Assembly: GCF_014773395.1 (NCBI RefSeq)
Contig: NZ_JACXAF010000024.1
Span: forward strand, 1-64,000
Length of the DNA stretch: 64,000 nucleotides
Reading direction: 5' to 3'
DNA from: Neiella litorisoli
GTDB taxonomy: Bacteria; Pseudomonadota; Gammaproteobacteria; Enterobacterales; Neiellaceae
In this document: positions 18,278 through 27,750 of the stretch, one piece after another
Layout of the letters: each line of letters opens with the position of its first letter
Numbering within the stretch: the first letter of the stretch is position 1
The notes under the pieces: generated by a model
Told to the model about the DNA's origin: nothing
The model's database searches: none
What the model saw: the letters and a program-made list of their open reading frames with translations, nothing else
Position numbers and translations under genes: made by a program

Positions 18278-18871
18278 TTATCTAATCCGAGTTCGCTCAT
18301 CAAGCTTGTATGCTTGCCTGATGCAGGCATCAATGCCGCCTCTAATAATCTTTGCTGTTTGCGTCATCGGAATGGTGATGGACGTGTTCAAGGCATTGTT
18401 AATCGAGCGAATGGTCAGTCGCTGACCAGAGCTCATTTCTGATAGCAAGGTGCTTGCTCGGCTCATGGCGGTTAGCTGAAGCAACAAGTAGTTACCATCG
18501 ACTCGCTGCTGTGAATGGCTGGTGAACGTGGCTATCCGCGCGGGGTTGTGATCGATGGCAAAGCGAAACTGATATTGCTGGCCGCCCATACTCTGGTTGA
18601 ATTGATCGCTAGGGCCGAATTCAAGCTGCAAGGCGGCATTGGTGCATGCCGGTGGGTAACGCTCAAGTACCAGTGCGCCGCGTTTAACGATGCCGGGTGA
18701 AAAATCAAAGCGCGACATCACCTTGAGCTGCTCGTTGTCTTCAATGTTGCGCCATTGGCCGTCAATTGCGACGTCATTTGCTCCGTTGTTGGCGTAAGCG
18801 ACTTTGGCCGCAGGCAAGCAACTAAGCAAGCAACATAAAAAAGCCAAACCAGAACGGCATAGCAAACGCAT
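18278..18871 (-). CDS. Hypothetical secreted protein
   Basis: I do not recognise this ~197-residue protein. It has a signal peptide (MRLLCRSGLAFLCCLLSCL...KVAYA) and a beta-rich, mostly polar mature part with two separated cysteines (PPACTNAAL and GGIDACIRQAY). The frame is open up to 18949, but that extension runs through the pfkA terminator, so a start at 18871 (or 18898) is more sensible. It lies between the tRNA cluster and pfkA on the pfkA strand. It is probably a periplasmic protein of unknown role. Confidence 0.65.
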   Translation of the reverse strand: MRLLCRSGLAFLCCLLSCLPAAKVAYANNGANDVAIDGQWRNIEDNEQLKVMSRFDFSPGIVKRGALVLERYPPACTNAALQLEFGPSDQFNQSMGGQQYQFRFAIDHNPARIATFTSHSQQRVDGNYLLLQLTAMSRASTLLSEMSSGQRLTIRSINNALNTSITIPMTQTAKIIRGGIDACIRQAYKLDERTRIR

Positions 18872-18920
18872 CTCGATGGCTCTTTTCTTTGACAACATGG
18901 CGGCGATTGTAGCGCAAATA

Positions 18921-18946
18921 AAAAAGCTCCCATACAGGGAGCTTTT
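18921..18946 (-). terminator. pfkA terminator
   Basis: The stem AAAAGCTCCC/GGGAGCTTTT with a five-base loop, read on the minus strand, is followed by a T-rich run. It lies directly downstream of the pfkA stop. Confidence 0.8.
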
Positions 18947-18969
18947 CAAAACATGAGAGCGATTCTGGT

Positions 18970-19932
18970 TTAGAACAGCTTCGCAGCGGTTAGGTACAGC
19001 TCTTCATCAAAGACGCGGCGCTTGTTCTCAATGGCGTCAATGATGTCGTGGTGTACTAACTCACCTGAAACAACACCAACACAACGGCCGCCGTGGCCAT
19101 TAATTAGTAGATCGACAGCGTAAACGCCCATACGGCTCGCCAGAACGCGGTCAAACGCTGTTGGCGCACCGCCACGTTGAACGTGGCCAAGAATCGTTGC
19201 TCGTGTTTCACGGCCGGTACGAGCTTCAATTTTCTTCGACAACTGGTGAACATCGGTGATGTGCTCAGTGACCACGATAATCGAGTGTTTCTTGCCATTT
19301 TTGATGCCTTTGACGACATCTTCAATCAGCTGAGTTTCATCATATGGCTTTTCAGGAACGATGGCGTACTCGGCACCACCGGCAATCGCAGCGGCCATGG
19401 TCAAATCGCCACAGTAGCGACCCATCACTTCGATGACAGAGATACGATTGTGAGAGCTAGAAGTATCACGCAGGCGGTCAATGGCTGAAATGACACAGTT
19501 CAGCGCCGTCAGGTAACCGATTGTGTAATCAGTGCCCGGTACGTCGTTGTCAATGGTGCCTGGCAAGCCGATACATGGATAACCCATTTCAGTCAGACAT
19601 TTAGCACCCATGTAAGAGCCATCACCACCGATCACAACCAAGGCTTCGATGCCGTGTTTGTTGAGGTTTTCGATGGCTTTTTGGCGTACCGCTTCGTCTT
19701 TGAATTGCGGGAAGCGAGCAGAGCCCAAGAATGTACCGCCACGGTTGATAACATCTGATACTGAACGACGGTCCATTTTCTCGATCCGATCTTCGTACAG
19801 ACCCAAGTAACCATCATAGACGCCATAGACTTCTAAACCTTCTGACAATGCAGCCCGAACTACTCCGCGAATTGCGGCATTCATGCCAGGCGCGTCACCG
19901 CCGCTGGTTAGTACACCAATCTTTTTAATCAT
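18970..19932 (-). CDS. pfkA: ATP-dependent 6-phosphofructokinase
   Basis: This 320-residue glycolytic enzyme phosphorylates fructose-6-phosphate. It has the ATP-binding [18 protein letters not shown], the catalytic segment [17 protein letters not shown] and the effector-site region typical of the bacterial allosteric PFK. Length equals E. coli PfkA. It has its own ribosome site (AGGAAACCC before the ATG) and terminator, so it is monocistronic. Confidence 0.97.
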   Translation of the reverse strand: MIKKIGVLTSGGDAPGMNAAIRGVVRAALSEGLEVYGVYDGYLGLYEDRIEKMDRRSVSDVINRGGTFLGSARFPQFKDEAVRQKAIENLNKHGIEALVVIGGDGSYMGAKCLTEMGYPCIGLPGTIDNDVPGTDYTIGYLTALNCVISAIDRLRDTSSSHNRISVIEVMGRYCGDLTMAAAIAGGAEYAIVPEKPYDETQLIEDVVKGIKNGKKHSIIVVTEHITDVHQLSKKIEARTGRETRATILGHVQRGGAPTAFDRVLASRMGVYAVDLLINGHGGRCVGVVSGELVHHDIIDAIENKRRVFDEELYLTAAKLF

Positions 19933-20340
19933 GGGTTTCCTCTGTCCTGTATTTCAAAATCTTGTCTGCCTGATAGCTGCCAACCGAGTTGTTTAACGGT
20001 CACGCCGCGCACTTTAGGCCACCAACTATTGTGTGATTGACGGTGGCTATTGCGTTTGGCTCTAGCAGTATAGGACGTTCTTTTCGTATTTTTGGTGGCG
20101 TTATTGTAATAATTTCTTGAGATAGATCACCCTGATCTGCTTGATCTGGTTCAACTAAGCTTCGAATTCTGCGGCGAAAGGCTGCTGGCGCAAGGCTTTC
20201 ACGGCTGAAAAAAGTTCCGCCAAGACGTGAATTCGGGCAACTTTTTCGCTTATTCATAAATTTTTCTTTTGACAAATAACGTATGCAACATTATTTCTGA
20301 TTTTGATCCGTCAACGGTGTTTTTTGGAGATTCAGTTACT
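19933..20340. other. Gap between pfkA and maoP
   Basis: These ~400 bases hold the divergent promoters of pfkA and maoP. A 91-codon frame on the minus strand (20000-20275) has no family resemblance and no clear ribosome site, so I do not call it. No RNA or repeat is visible. Confidence 0.5.
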
Positions 20341-20694
20341 ATGTCTCAAGAGATGCGGATGACGCTGAAAAAGCGTTTTCAAGATTTTCGAAACTATCCC
20401 TATGGGTTTTCTCGTTCTGGCGATTTTTCACTGAAAGAAAGTCAGGTGTTGGAGCAGCATGGCAAATTAGCAGCGGCTTTGGCTGATGATTTAATCACAC
20501 CAGAAACCGACGAGGAGCAGCGCTTACAGGCGGTGATTCGTGGCGAATTGAGCGCAGAATCGGCTCTGGAGAAAGTCTGGATGAAGTACCAGAAGCGCAT
20601 CAACCGGCCTCATGTCAGCGCGTTGTCTGCCAAGACCACACGCAATGATGATGACGACGACGATGATGACATCGTCATTGATGATGATGATTAG
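20341..20694 (+). CDS. maoP: MaoP-like (DUF413) macrodomain Ori protein
   Basis: This 117-residue product matches the MaoP/YifE family in its core: RFQDFRNYPYGFSRSGDFSLKESQ, then QHGKLAAAL and EKVWMKYQKRINRP. In E. coli MaoP works with the maoS site to organise the Ori macrodomain. The ATG at 20341 has GGAG upstream; the longer frame from 20269 lacks one. The C-terminus is an extreme acidic tail of nearly continuous aspartates (~18 residues). A palindromic sequence follows. Confidence 0.85.
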   Translation: MSQEMRMTLKKRFQDFRNYPYGFSRSGDFSLKESQVLEQHGKLAAALADDLITPETDEEQRLQAVIRGELSAESALEKVWMKYQKRINRPHVSALSAKTTRNDDDDDDDDIVIDDDD

Positions 20695-20710
20695 TCAATT
20701 GATGTAGACC

Positions 20711-20738
20711 ACAACAGCCAGCAATTGCTGGCTGTTGT
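20711..20738. terminator. 28-base perfect palindrome between convergent maoP and ppgK
   Basis: The sequence reads identically on both strands around the centre AATT, with the inner arm CAGCCAGC. It lies between two convergent genes and lacks a long T-tract, so it may be a weak bidirectional terminator. Confidence 0.5.
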
Positions 20739-20768
20739 CTGTTCACGTCGTGCGTCGATCGCTGGGCA

Positions 20769-21539
20769 TTAACCCGGCAGTTGCGTCATATCTAACGATT
20801 GATGACTTTGCGATGCCAACACTGCGGCGCCGATGATGCCTGCTTGGTTGAGCGATTTGGCTGGTGTTACTTGCGCGGCTACATCAATCGCATCGGCAAA
20901 TTTGTCGAATTTTTTGCTGGCGCCGCCACCGAGAATAAAGGCATCAGGCCAAAACAATTGCTCCAGCGTAATCAGGTATTTATTAAAACGCTTCGCCCAT
21001 TCTTGCCAATCCAAATCGTCACGCTTGCGAGCGGCATCAGAAGCGCGATGTTCCCATTCACGGCCTTTGTTATCGAACAGGTGACCCAACTCGGTGTTAG
21101 CAACAAGCTCGCCGTTATTGAACAGCGCGGTACCGAGCCCTGTGCCAATGGTGACCATAAACACCACGCCATCTAAATCTTTACCGGCGCCAAATTGCAT
21201 TTCCGCTAGACCAGCGACATCAGCATCATTACCGACGTAACAAGGCAGATGAGTGGCTTCACAAAAAATCTTTTGGACATTGACGCCACGCCAGCTGTCA
21301 TCGATGTTGGCGGCGGTTCTCGCGACGCCATGCTGAATCGCTGCCGGAAATCCGCAGCCCACCAGGCCATGCCAATGAAGCTGGTCGCAGATCTCGGCCA
21401 CGGTTGCCGCCACCGCTTCTGGGGTTGCAGGCTGAGGGGTAGGAATACGTAATCGCTCGCTAATCAATTCACCAGTAGTTACATCCACCACGGCGCCCTT
21501 AATACCTGAGCCTCCGATATCAATACCTAAAACCTGCAT
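20769..21539 (-). CDS. ppgK: ROK-family glucokinase, polyphosphate-type (PpgK-like)
   Basis: This 256-residue sugar kinase has the ROK phosphate motif [15 protein letters not shown], the substrate segment [19 protein letters not shown] with the catalytic Asp, and [13 protein letters not shown]. The polyphosphate-glucokinase style is suggested by [10 protein letters not shown] in place of the Cys-rich zinc motif found in NagC/Mlc-type ROK proteins, and by the short length. Polyphosphate as phosphate donor is inference from family resemblance. Confidence 0.75.
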   Translation of the reverse strand: MQVLGIDIGGSGIKGAVVDVTTGELISERLRIPTPQPATPEAVAATVAEICDQLHWHGLVGCGFPAAIQHGVARTAANIDDSWRGVNVQKIFCEATHLPCYVGNDADVAGLAEMQFGAGKDLDGVVFMVTIGTGLGTALFNNGELVANTELGHLFDNKGREWEHRASDAARKRDDLDWQEWAKRFNKYLITLEQLFWPDAFILGGGASKKFDKFADAIDVAAQVTPAKSLNQAGIIGAAVLASQSHQSLDMTQLPG

Positions 21540-21548
21540 GTTAGTTTC

Positions 21549-22022
21549 CTATTGTTTTTGTTCGACTATTTTTACCAAGAGCGTATTGCTTCGCTGCCCC
21601 GTTATTTCCACTTGAGTGCCCGCCTTGGCAGTCTCTCCGGCAGGGAGCTCCACTTGCCATTCGCTATCACCCAAATGAATTCGGCTGCGGCCGTTTTCAA
21701 CATCCTGAGTCAGGGACGCTACTTTGCCCTGATGGCGGCCAACCTGCTGATTTAAGTCGGGCTGGCTACTACGAATGTTGGCTGGATTGTAAAAGCGGCG
21801 GCCAATAACCAACATGAGCATGGTCAAAGCAGCGAAAGTTAGCAACTGAGCGGTCCAGCCAAGTGGGATCAACCAGTGGAGCAGTGCCACTATCAGTGCT
21901 GCTAGCCCTGGCCACAACAACCAGCTGGTTGGCAGGACCACTTCCAGCACCACCAAAATGATGCCGGCGATGGCCCAGTCTGAGGGCTCCATTTGTTTGA
22001 GCCAATCGATAAGTAGCATCAT
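21549..22022 (-). CDS. NfeD-family membrane protein
   Basis: The ~157-residue product has two to three hydrophobic helices (residues ~15-85) followed by a small OB-fold domain ([11 protein letters not shown]...[13 protein letters not shown]), the NfeD1b layout. Such proteins pair with SPFH proteins, and it indeed follows the qmcA gene, overlapping or abutting its stop. Possible starts are GTG at 22028 and ATG at 22022 or 22019; the choice changes only a few residues. Confidence 0.85.
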   Translation of the reverse strand: MMLLIDWLKQMEPSDWAIAGIILVVLEVVLPTSWLLWPGLAALIVALLHWLIPLGWTAQLLTFAALTMLMLVIGRRFYNPANIRSSQPDLNQQVGRHQGKVASLTQDVENGRSRIHLGDSEWQVELPAGETAKAGTQVEITGQRSNTLLVKIVEQKQ

Positions 22023-22024
22023 GA

Positions 22025-22939
22025 TCACTTACCTGTTGATTTCAGCAGCTCTCTAACGCCTTCGACGGCACCTAAGATGCCCGAGGCTTCCAGCGGCAGC
22101 ATCACCACTTTTTGATTTTCTGCTGCGGCAATGTCTTTGAGCGAGTCGACATACTTTTGCGCGATGAAGTAATTGAGCGACTGCGGGTTACCCTTGGCAA
22201 TGGCATCGGACACCATGCGTGTCGCTTCGGCTTCGGCTTCGGCTTGTCGCTCTCGGGCCTCGGCATCGCGAAATGCGGCTTCTTTGCGGCCTTCGGCTTC
22301 GAGGATCTGCGCTTGCTTTTCACCCTCTGCACGCAGCACTTGGGCTTGTCGTTCGCCTTCGGCCTCAAGTACCGCCGCACGCTTGTCACGCTCGGCTTTC
22401 ATTTGATTGGCCATCGCTTCAACCAAATCGGCAGGTGGGGCAATGTCTTTGATTTCGATACGGATGACCTTAACACCCCAAGGCTCGGCGGCGCTGTCGA
22501 CCACTGCTAGCAAGCGCGAGTTAATTTCATCGCGCTCCGACAGCATTTTGTCCAGCTCCATGGAGCCTAAAACGGTCCGGATATTGGTGAGCGCTAAATT
22601 GCGCAGGGCATGTTCTAGGTGGTTTACCTCGTAGACTGATTTCGCAGCATCAATCGGCACAAAAAATAACAGCGCATCAATACTCACCATGGCATTGTCA
22701 GAGCTGATGATTTCTTGCGAAGGAATTTCAAGTACCTGTTCCATCATATTGACCTTATGGCCCACTTGGTCGACAAACGGCACGACAAAATGCAGCCCAG
22801 GTTTTAGCGAGCGAGTAAATTTGCCAAACCGTTCGATGGTGTATTGATAGCCCTGGCGGACGGAAACAACACCGGAATACACCAGAAACAGGACGAAAAC
22901 TGCGATAACTAACGGCAGCACAGGGAGTTGATCGAGCAT
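22025..22939 (-). CDS. qmcA: SPFH/stomatin-like membrane protein QmcA
   Basis: The 304-residue product has one N-terminal membrane helix (LPLVIAVFVLFLVYSGVV), an SPFH/band-7 domain (YTIERFGKFTRSLKPGLHFVVPF) and a long Ala/Glu/Arg coiled coil (~residues 175-245). These oligomeric scaffold proteins help quality control by FtsH and related proteases. The gene lies in tandem with NfeD, the usual partner. Confidence 0.92.
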   Translation of the reverse strand: MLDQLPVLPLVIAVFVLFLVYSGVVSVRQGYQYTIERFGKFTRSLKPGLHFVVPFVDQVGHKVNMMEQVLEIPSQEIISSDNAMVSIDALLFFVPIDAAKSVYEVNHLEHALRNLALTNIRTVLGSMELDKMLSERDEINSRLLAVVDSAAEPWGVKVIRIEIKDIAPPADLVEAMANQMKAERDKRAAVLEAEGERQAQVLRAEGEKQAQILEAEGRKEAAFRDAEARERQAEAEAEATRMVSDAIAKGNPQSLNYFIAQKYVDSLKDIAAAENQKVVMLPLEASGILGAVEGVRELLKSTGK

Positions 22940-23069
22940 ATTAGTTCTTCCTTGATTTGATTGGATATTTCTGACTTAGCCTAGCTTATCTTGGCGGTCT
23001 TTTGTGGAACCTATGTTGAAAATTGGCAAGGAAGTTGGTTGGCTTTTTGTAACAGCGGATAACAAAAAA

Positions 23070-23093
23070 GCGAATGCTCCAAGGAGCATTCGC
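23070..23093 (-). terminator. gal operon terminator
   Basis: A perfect stem GCGAATGCTCC/GGAGCATTCGC is followed on the minus strand by TTTTTT. It lies 40 bases past the galK stop. Confidence 0.88.
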
Positions 23094-23134
23094 TATTGAT
23101 CACAACCAGCTGTGACTGGTGGCCCAGTGGGTTG

Positions 23135-24298
23135 TTAGCCGATGCGGCCGGCGCCTGCCATGGCAGAGCAAATATAGAAGTCTTCTTTCAAACCCGTTTG
23201 TGCTTGATAGTTTGCCGCGACAGCTGCGCGGACTGGTTCGACTAAGTCATTTGGCACGAGCGCGACAATACAGCCGCCAAAACCGCCGCCGGTCATCCGC
23301 ACGCCACCGCGCTCGCCAATGGTTTGCTTGACGATATCAACCAAGGCGTCGATTTCGGAGGTGGTGATTTTGAAATCATCACGCATTGAAGCATGGGAGG
23401 CCGCCATTAAGCTCGACAACGCTTTCAAATCACCTTGCTCCAACGCTTCGACCGACTCCAGTACCCGCGCATTTTCTGTCACCACATGACGGGCGCACTT
23501 GAACACATCAGCCGCTAGTTCGGATTCTTTGGCCAGTAGTTCGTCCTGGCTCAGCTGGCGGAGGCTGGCTTTACCGAAGAAGCTAGCTGCCTGCTCACAT
23601 TGTTGGCGGCGCTTGTTGTATTCGCTATCGACTAAACCGCGCTTTTTGTTGGAGTTAATGATCACCACATTCAATTCAGCGGGCATTTTCACCGACTTAG
23701 TGGCAAGGCTCTCGCAATCAATCAACAGGGCGTGACCCGCTTCGCCTTTGGCAGAAACCAGCTGGTCCATAATGCCGCAAGCACAGCCGACAAATTCGTT
23801 TTCTGCTTGCTGGCCATTAAGGGCAATTTCTTGCTGCGATAAATCAAGCTGATACAGCTCTTTAAACACTTGCCCGAGGACAACTTCAAGGGCCGCAGAT
23901 GAACTTAACCCAGCGCCTTGCGGGACGTTGCCAGAAAAAGAGATATCGGCACCAGCAAATTGATAACCGCGAGCAAGCAGACATTTGATCACGCCACGGA
24001 CGTAGTTGACCCACATGTTGCCGTCATGAAATTCAATGTCGTCGGCAATGGAGAACTGATGAACTTCGTTGTCGTAATCAACCGATTGAATTCGAATGAT
24101 GGCGTCATCGCGCTTTGATGCAACCGCGACAGCCTGATAATCAATGGCGCAGGGTAACACAAAGCCATTATTGTAATCGGTGTGCTCGCCAATCAGGTTG
24201 ACGCGACCGGGCGCTTGTACCGTGAGAGCAGGTGATGCACTAAAAGCGGCTTCAAATGAGCGGGTTACAGCATCGATAAGTTGTTGTTGACGGGTCAT
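23135..24298 (-). CDS. galK: Galactokinase
   Basis: This 387-residue GHMP kinase phosphorylates D-galactose at C1. It has the galactokinase signature [15 protein letters not shown], the GHMP ATP loop [14 protein letters not shown] and the C-terminal [12 protein letters not shown]. The start overlaps the galT stop by one base (TAATG). It is third in galE-galT-galK. In this window it would channel galactose freed by the GH2 enzyme. Confidence 0.97.
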   Translation of the reverse strand: MTRQQQLIDAVTRSFEAAFSASPALTVQAPGRVNLIGEHTDYNNGFVLPCAIDYQAVAVASKRDDAIIRIQSVDYDNEVHQFSIADDIEFHDGNMWVNYVRGVIKCLLARGYQFAGADISFSGNVPQGAGLSSSAALEVVLGQVFKELYQLDLSQQEIALNGQQAENEFVGCACGIMDQLVSAKGEAGHALLIDCESLATKSVKMPAELNVVIINSNKKRGLVDSEYNKRRQQCEQAASFFGKASLRQLSQDELLAKESELAADVFKCARHVVTENARVLESVEALEQGDLKALSSLMAASHASMRDDFKITTSEIDALVDIVKQTIGERGGVRMTGGGFGGCIVALVPNDLVEPVRAAVAANYQAQTGLKEDFYICSAMAGAGRIG

Positions 24299-25353
24299 TA
24301 GCGAGCCTCCAAATAATGTACATCACTCACATCGCGCAGCCTCTGGGCCGCTTGTTCGGCGGTGAGATCACGCTGTGATTCGGCCAGCATTTCGTAGCCA
24401 ACCATGAATTTTTTCACTGTCGCACTGCGCAACAGTGGCGGATAAAACAACGCATGTAGTTGCCAGTAGTCGGCATTTTGCTGCTCTACGAACGGCGCAT
24501 AATGCCAGCCCATGGAATAAGGGAACGAGCACTGAAACAGGTTGTCGTAGCGGCTGGTTAGCTTTTTCAGGGCAACGGCCAAATCATTTTTTTGGTCATC
24601 GTTGAGATCGCTCATCCGCGCCGCTTTGAATTTCGGCATCAACATGGTTTCAAATGGCCATGCCGCCCAATAAGGCACCACCGCGATCCAGTATTCAGTC
24701 TCCACCACAGTGCGCTCTTTGCGGTCGCTTTCACGCAGTGCATAGTCAAGCAGTAAGTTGCTGCCATGTTTGTCGAAGTGGGCTTTGAGGTGGCGATCTT
24801 TAATGGCAATTTCGTTGGGTAAAAAGCTGTTGGCCCAAATCTGACCGTGTGGATGAGGCTGCGAGCAGCCCATCGCGGCTCCCTTGTTTTCAAACACTTG
24901 CACCCACGCGTAGTCCTGACCCAACTCTTCAATTTGCTCATTCCACGTATTGATAATGGCGCGGATCTTGTCGGTGCCCAGCTCTGGTAGGGTCTTGCTG
25001 TGATCCGGCGAGAAACAAATCACTCGGCTCAAACCACGGGCGCCCTGGCTGACAAACAGCGGATCGTCCGATGCCGGTGCATCTGGCGAGTCGGTCATCA
25101 GTGCCGCAAAGTCATTGTTAAAGACATAGGTTTCGGTGTAATCGGGATTTTTATCACCGGAGATGCGGGTATTACCGGCACACAGAAAACAGCTCTCGTC
25201 ATAGCTTGGCGAGTCTGTCTCCGGTAGCGCTTCATTCTGACCGCTCCAAGGGCGTTTCGCGCGATGTGGCGACACCAACACCCATTGTCCGGTGAGTGGA
25301 TTAAAGCGACGGTGCGGATGTTCGGTCGCATCAAATTCAATTTGTTGGGTCAT
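24298..25353 (-). CDS. galT: Galactose-1-phosphate uridylyltransferase
   Basis: This 351-residue enzyme exchanges UMP between UDP-glucose and galactose-1-phosphate. It has the active-site HPHG motif ([13 protein letters not shown], histidine nucleophile), the zinc-ligand segment CFLCAGNTR and an N-terminal [20 protein letters not shown]. Length matches E. coli GalT. It starts 12 bases after galE. Confidence 0.97.
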   Translation of the reverse strand: MTQQIEFDATEHPHRRFNPLTGQWVLVSPHRAKRPWSGQNEALPETDSPSYDESCFLCAGNTRISGDKNPDYTETYVFNNDFAALMTDSPDAPASDDPLFVSQGARGLSRVICFSPDHSKTLPELGTDKIRAIINTWNEQIEELGQDYAWVQVFENKGAAMGCSQPHPHGQIWANSFLPNEIAIKDRHLKAHFDKHGSNLLLDYALRESDRKERTVVETEYWIAVVPYWAAWPFETMLMPKFKAARMSDLNDDQKNDLAVALKKLTSRYDNLFQCSFPYSMGWHYAPFVEQQNADYWQLHALFYPPLLRSATVKKFMVGYEMLAESQRDLTAEQAAQRLRDVSDVHYLEAR

Positions 25354-25365
25354 GACTGTTCTCGC

Positions 25366-26382
25366 TTAGTCAGAAAAACCGTTGGGGTAGTTGGATTGCC
25401 AGCGCCAGGTATCGGCGGTCATCTCGGCAATGCCATATTGGGCCTGCCACTTGAGATCGGCTTTGGCTTTGCTCGGATCGGCCCAGCATTCGGCAATATC
25501 GCCAGGGCGACGCTCGCAAATTTGGTATTTGATTGGATGGCCGCACGCGTCAGAAAAAGCGGCAACCATTTCCAGTACGCTGGTACCCGTGCCGGTGCCT
25601 AAGTTGTAGATATGCACACCGGCCTTGTCAGATACATGTTGCAGCGCTGCGATGTGACCATCGGCTAGGTCCATCACATGAATGTAGTCGCGCACGCCGG
25701 TGCCGTCTTTGGTCGGGTAGTCGTTGCCGAATACTGCCAATTGTTCACGTCGGCCAACGGCAACCTGAGCAATAAAGGGCATTAAGTTATTAGGAATGCC
25801 CTGAGGATCTTCGCCAAGCAAACCGGACGGGTGAGAGCCAACTGGGTTGAAGTAACGCAACAGGGTGATGCTCCAGTCCGGATCGGCGATGTGGAGATCT
25901 TTCAGGCACTCTTCGACCATGTACTTGCTGCGACCATATGGATTCGTGGTGGCGCCAGTCGCGGTTGTTTCTCTAATGGGAATTTCTTCCGGATCACCGT
26001 AAACCGTTGCTGACGAGCTGAAGATAATCGACTTGATGCCGGCAGCTTTCATCTCCTGAACCAGCGCTAGGGTACCGTAGACATTGTTTTCGTAGTACTC
26101 CAGCGGCTTTTCGACCGACTCTCCGACGGCTTTCAGTCCAGCAAAATGGATCACTGCTTTGATGTCATGCTCGGCGAAGATCGATTGCAGCAGTTGGCGA
26201 TCACGAATGTCGCCCACATAGTACTGCACATCCTGATCGAGAATTTTCTTTAAGTGGCTGACGACGCCGAGTTTGCTGTTGTGCAAATTATCCAGCACCA
26301 CTGGGGTATAGCCAGCGGCAATAAGTTGTACACAGGTATGGCTGCCAATGTATCCAAGACCACCAGTTACCAGTACTTTCAT
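25366..26382 (-). CDS. galE: UDP-glucose 4-epimerase
   Basis: This 338-residue SDR enzyme has the NAD motif [13 protein letters not shown], the catalytic YGRSKYMVE and the [10 protein letters not shown] substrate segment. I start at 26382, preceded by GGAG, which gives the standard N-terminus MKVLVTGG. The frame is open for another 56 codons upstream, but that part is not GalE-like and would cover the operator at 26484. It is first of galETK. Confidence 0.97.
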   Translation of the reverse strand: MKVLVTGGLGYIGSHTCVQLIAAGYTPVVLDNLHNSKLGVVSHLKKILDQDVQYYVGDIRDRQLLQSIFAEHDIKAVIHFAGLKAVGESVEKPLEYYENNVYGTLALVQEMKAAGIKSIIFSSSATVYGDPEEIPIRETTATGATTNPYGRSKYMVEECLKDLHIADPDWSITLLRYFNPVGSHPSGLLGEDPQGIPNNLMPFIAQVAVGRREQLAVFGNDYPTKDGTGVRDYIHVMDLADGHIAALQHVSDKAGVHIYNLGTGTGTSVLEMVAAFSDACGHPIKYQICERRPGDIAECWADPSKAKADLKWQAQYGIAEMTADTWRWQSNYPNGFSD

Positions 26383-26483
26383 GTGTGAGCTCCAGTTCTC
26401 GTCGCATTGCAAATTAAGCTGGCAGGGGCTGGGTAATGCCTGTTGCGAGCTTGCTGAAGACAATTTCAACATAAATAATTCGA

Positions 26484-26495
26484 TTGGTAAACCAA
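26484..26495. promoter_or_regulatory. Operator TTGGT-N2-ACCAA upstream of galETK (perfect)
   Basis: TTGGTAAACCAA lies about 100 bases before galE. It is one of the perfect copies of a palindrome repeated across the agar locus and has the form of ExuR/UxuR-type operators. A further half-site ACCAA lies at 26512-26516. Confidence 0.7.
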
Positions 26496-26565
26496 ATAGT
26501 TTTATAGATTGACCAATGTCAAAATTGTTTAACCAGATAGCCGGAAGCAAGTCCTGCCGAAAGAC

Positions 26566-26592
26566 AAAAAAGGACAGCTGACGCTGCCCTTT
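26566..26592 (-). terminator. Terminator after the solute-binding gene
   Basis: The stem GGGCAGC/GCTGTCC (one G-T pair) is followed on the minus strand by a T-tract. It separates the 26605 gene from the gal promoter. Confidence 0.75.
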
Positions 26593-26604
26593 CGAGGTTA
26601 CTTT

Positions 26605-27459
26605 TTAGAGCTTTCGCTGCGGATCGAGCCACAACTCTTTACGTGATAGCGGAGCATCGGCAGGTAGTGAATGATTGGCGATGCGGATGATGTTGCGGCG
26701 ATCAATTTGGGCTAGCTCCATGGCACTGGCAATCACCTTGGAGCCATAGAACATTTTATCAAAGCTACCGTCGGCAATCGCGGCCTCTAGACCTTGCTCT
26801 AAGGCGCGATGTAATTCGCGATTATTCTTGTCGACGTACAAATACATCGCCATGGGATACTGCAATACGACACCGTTTTCGACGGCTAAATTCAGATCGT
26901 TATGGGTTTCAACAACCTCCCAAATTTCATGCATGGCCAGCGGCAGGTAGTCAAAGCGGCCGCCATCGACCATATAAAACAAACTCTCGGCTTTGACCGG
27001 CTTCACTACTTCCAAACCAGCGGTTTCTAAAATTTGGGTGTCGCCCCAGAAGCGGCCCAAACCGGCGGTTAATTGCTTGAGTTGATTGAGACTGTTGATG
27101 CCGTTAAAACGGTGCTGTGCATTCTTTTCGATAACAAATAAGCGATAGCCTGCTAATCCTTTAAACAAAGGAATCTTGACGGCTTCTAATTCGCCCTGCA
27201 GTTCAGTGCTGGCGCCGGCCCACATGACACTCATGTTGCCGTGTTTTACTTCTTCCTTCAGCCGATTCACGCTCAACCATTCGTTCGCTGCATTCATCTG
27301 GTAGCGATAGTTGGACTTCTCAAAAGCTAACTTCATTAAGTCAACGACAAGCTGATCACGCTCGCCAAGTATAATCGGCGTGGTGACATTGCTATTGGCT
27401 TGACTCATGGCGCTAAATAGAGCGACCAGCAGGAACGTAACGTACTTTTTTATGGTCAT
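26605..27459 (-). CDS. Periplasmic solute-binding-like protein (SBP family 3 type)
   Basis: The 284-residue product has a signal peptide (TFLLVALFSAMSQANS) and an alpha/beta layout resembling extracellular solute-binding family 3. Features include GLAGYRLFVIEK and VDGGRFDYLPLAMHEIWEV, as seen in the transporter-substrate domain proteins of Shewanella-like bacteria. No permease or ATPase is nearby, so it may be a sensor or orphan binding protein rather than part of an importer. It has its own terminator and lies between the gal and LacY-type genes on the same strand. The ligand is unknown. Confidence 0.65.
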   Translation of the reverse strand: MTIKKYVTFLLVALFSAMSQANSNVTTPIILGERDQLVVDLMKLAFEKSNYRYQMNAANEWLSVNRLKEEVKHGNMSVMWAGASTELQGELEAVKIPLFKGLAGYRLFVIEKNAQHRFNGINSLNQLKQLTAGLGRFWGDTQILETAGLEVVKPVKAESLFYMVDGGRFDYLPLAMHEIWEVVETHNDLNLAVENGVVLQYPMAMYLYVDKNNRELHRALEQGLEAAIADGSFDKMFYGSKVIASAMELAQIDRRNIIRIANHSLPADAPLSRKELWLDPQRKL

Positions 27460-27750
27460 GGTTGTGTAACTCCCCAGAGTGATGGACTGTCGATGTCATC
27501 CTGGACTGGCGAAGCATGAATGCTGGCTTCTGCCGCAGTCCCGTCCCTGGGAACAACGTAAACTTAAAAATAATATTGCAAAATGTTAACAATCTACATT
27601 GATTCAATAAAGTGATGACAGCGTTTTTTGCTACCTTGATCAAGAAATAATCGACTTGGATTAGGGCCTGTTGGCGAGTGGTTAGCTAGCCAGCCTGTGG
27701 TCGCTGCGAAAGCGAACCACTGGCTGACCCGTGCTGGAATTGTGGAAAGA
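27460..27750. other. Gap with an imperfect hairpin, upstream of the solute-binding gene
   Basis: These 291 bases hold the end of the LacY-type transcript and the promoter of the solute-binding gene. A sizeable imperfect hairpin can be drawn around 27680-27728 (GTGGTCGCT against AGCGAACCAC). There is no clear T-tract and no coding frame that I accept. Confidence 0.4.

Noticed and set aside
20000-20275. Minus-strand 91-codon frame between pfkA and maoP
   Set aside because: It lies across the divergent promoter region, has no recognisable family, no clear ribosome site and a composition unlike its neighbours.
26383-26550. N-terminal extension of galE
   Set aside because: The extension is not GalE-like and covers the operator; the ATG at 26382 has a good ribosome site and gives the standard N-terminus.
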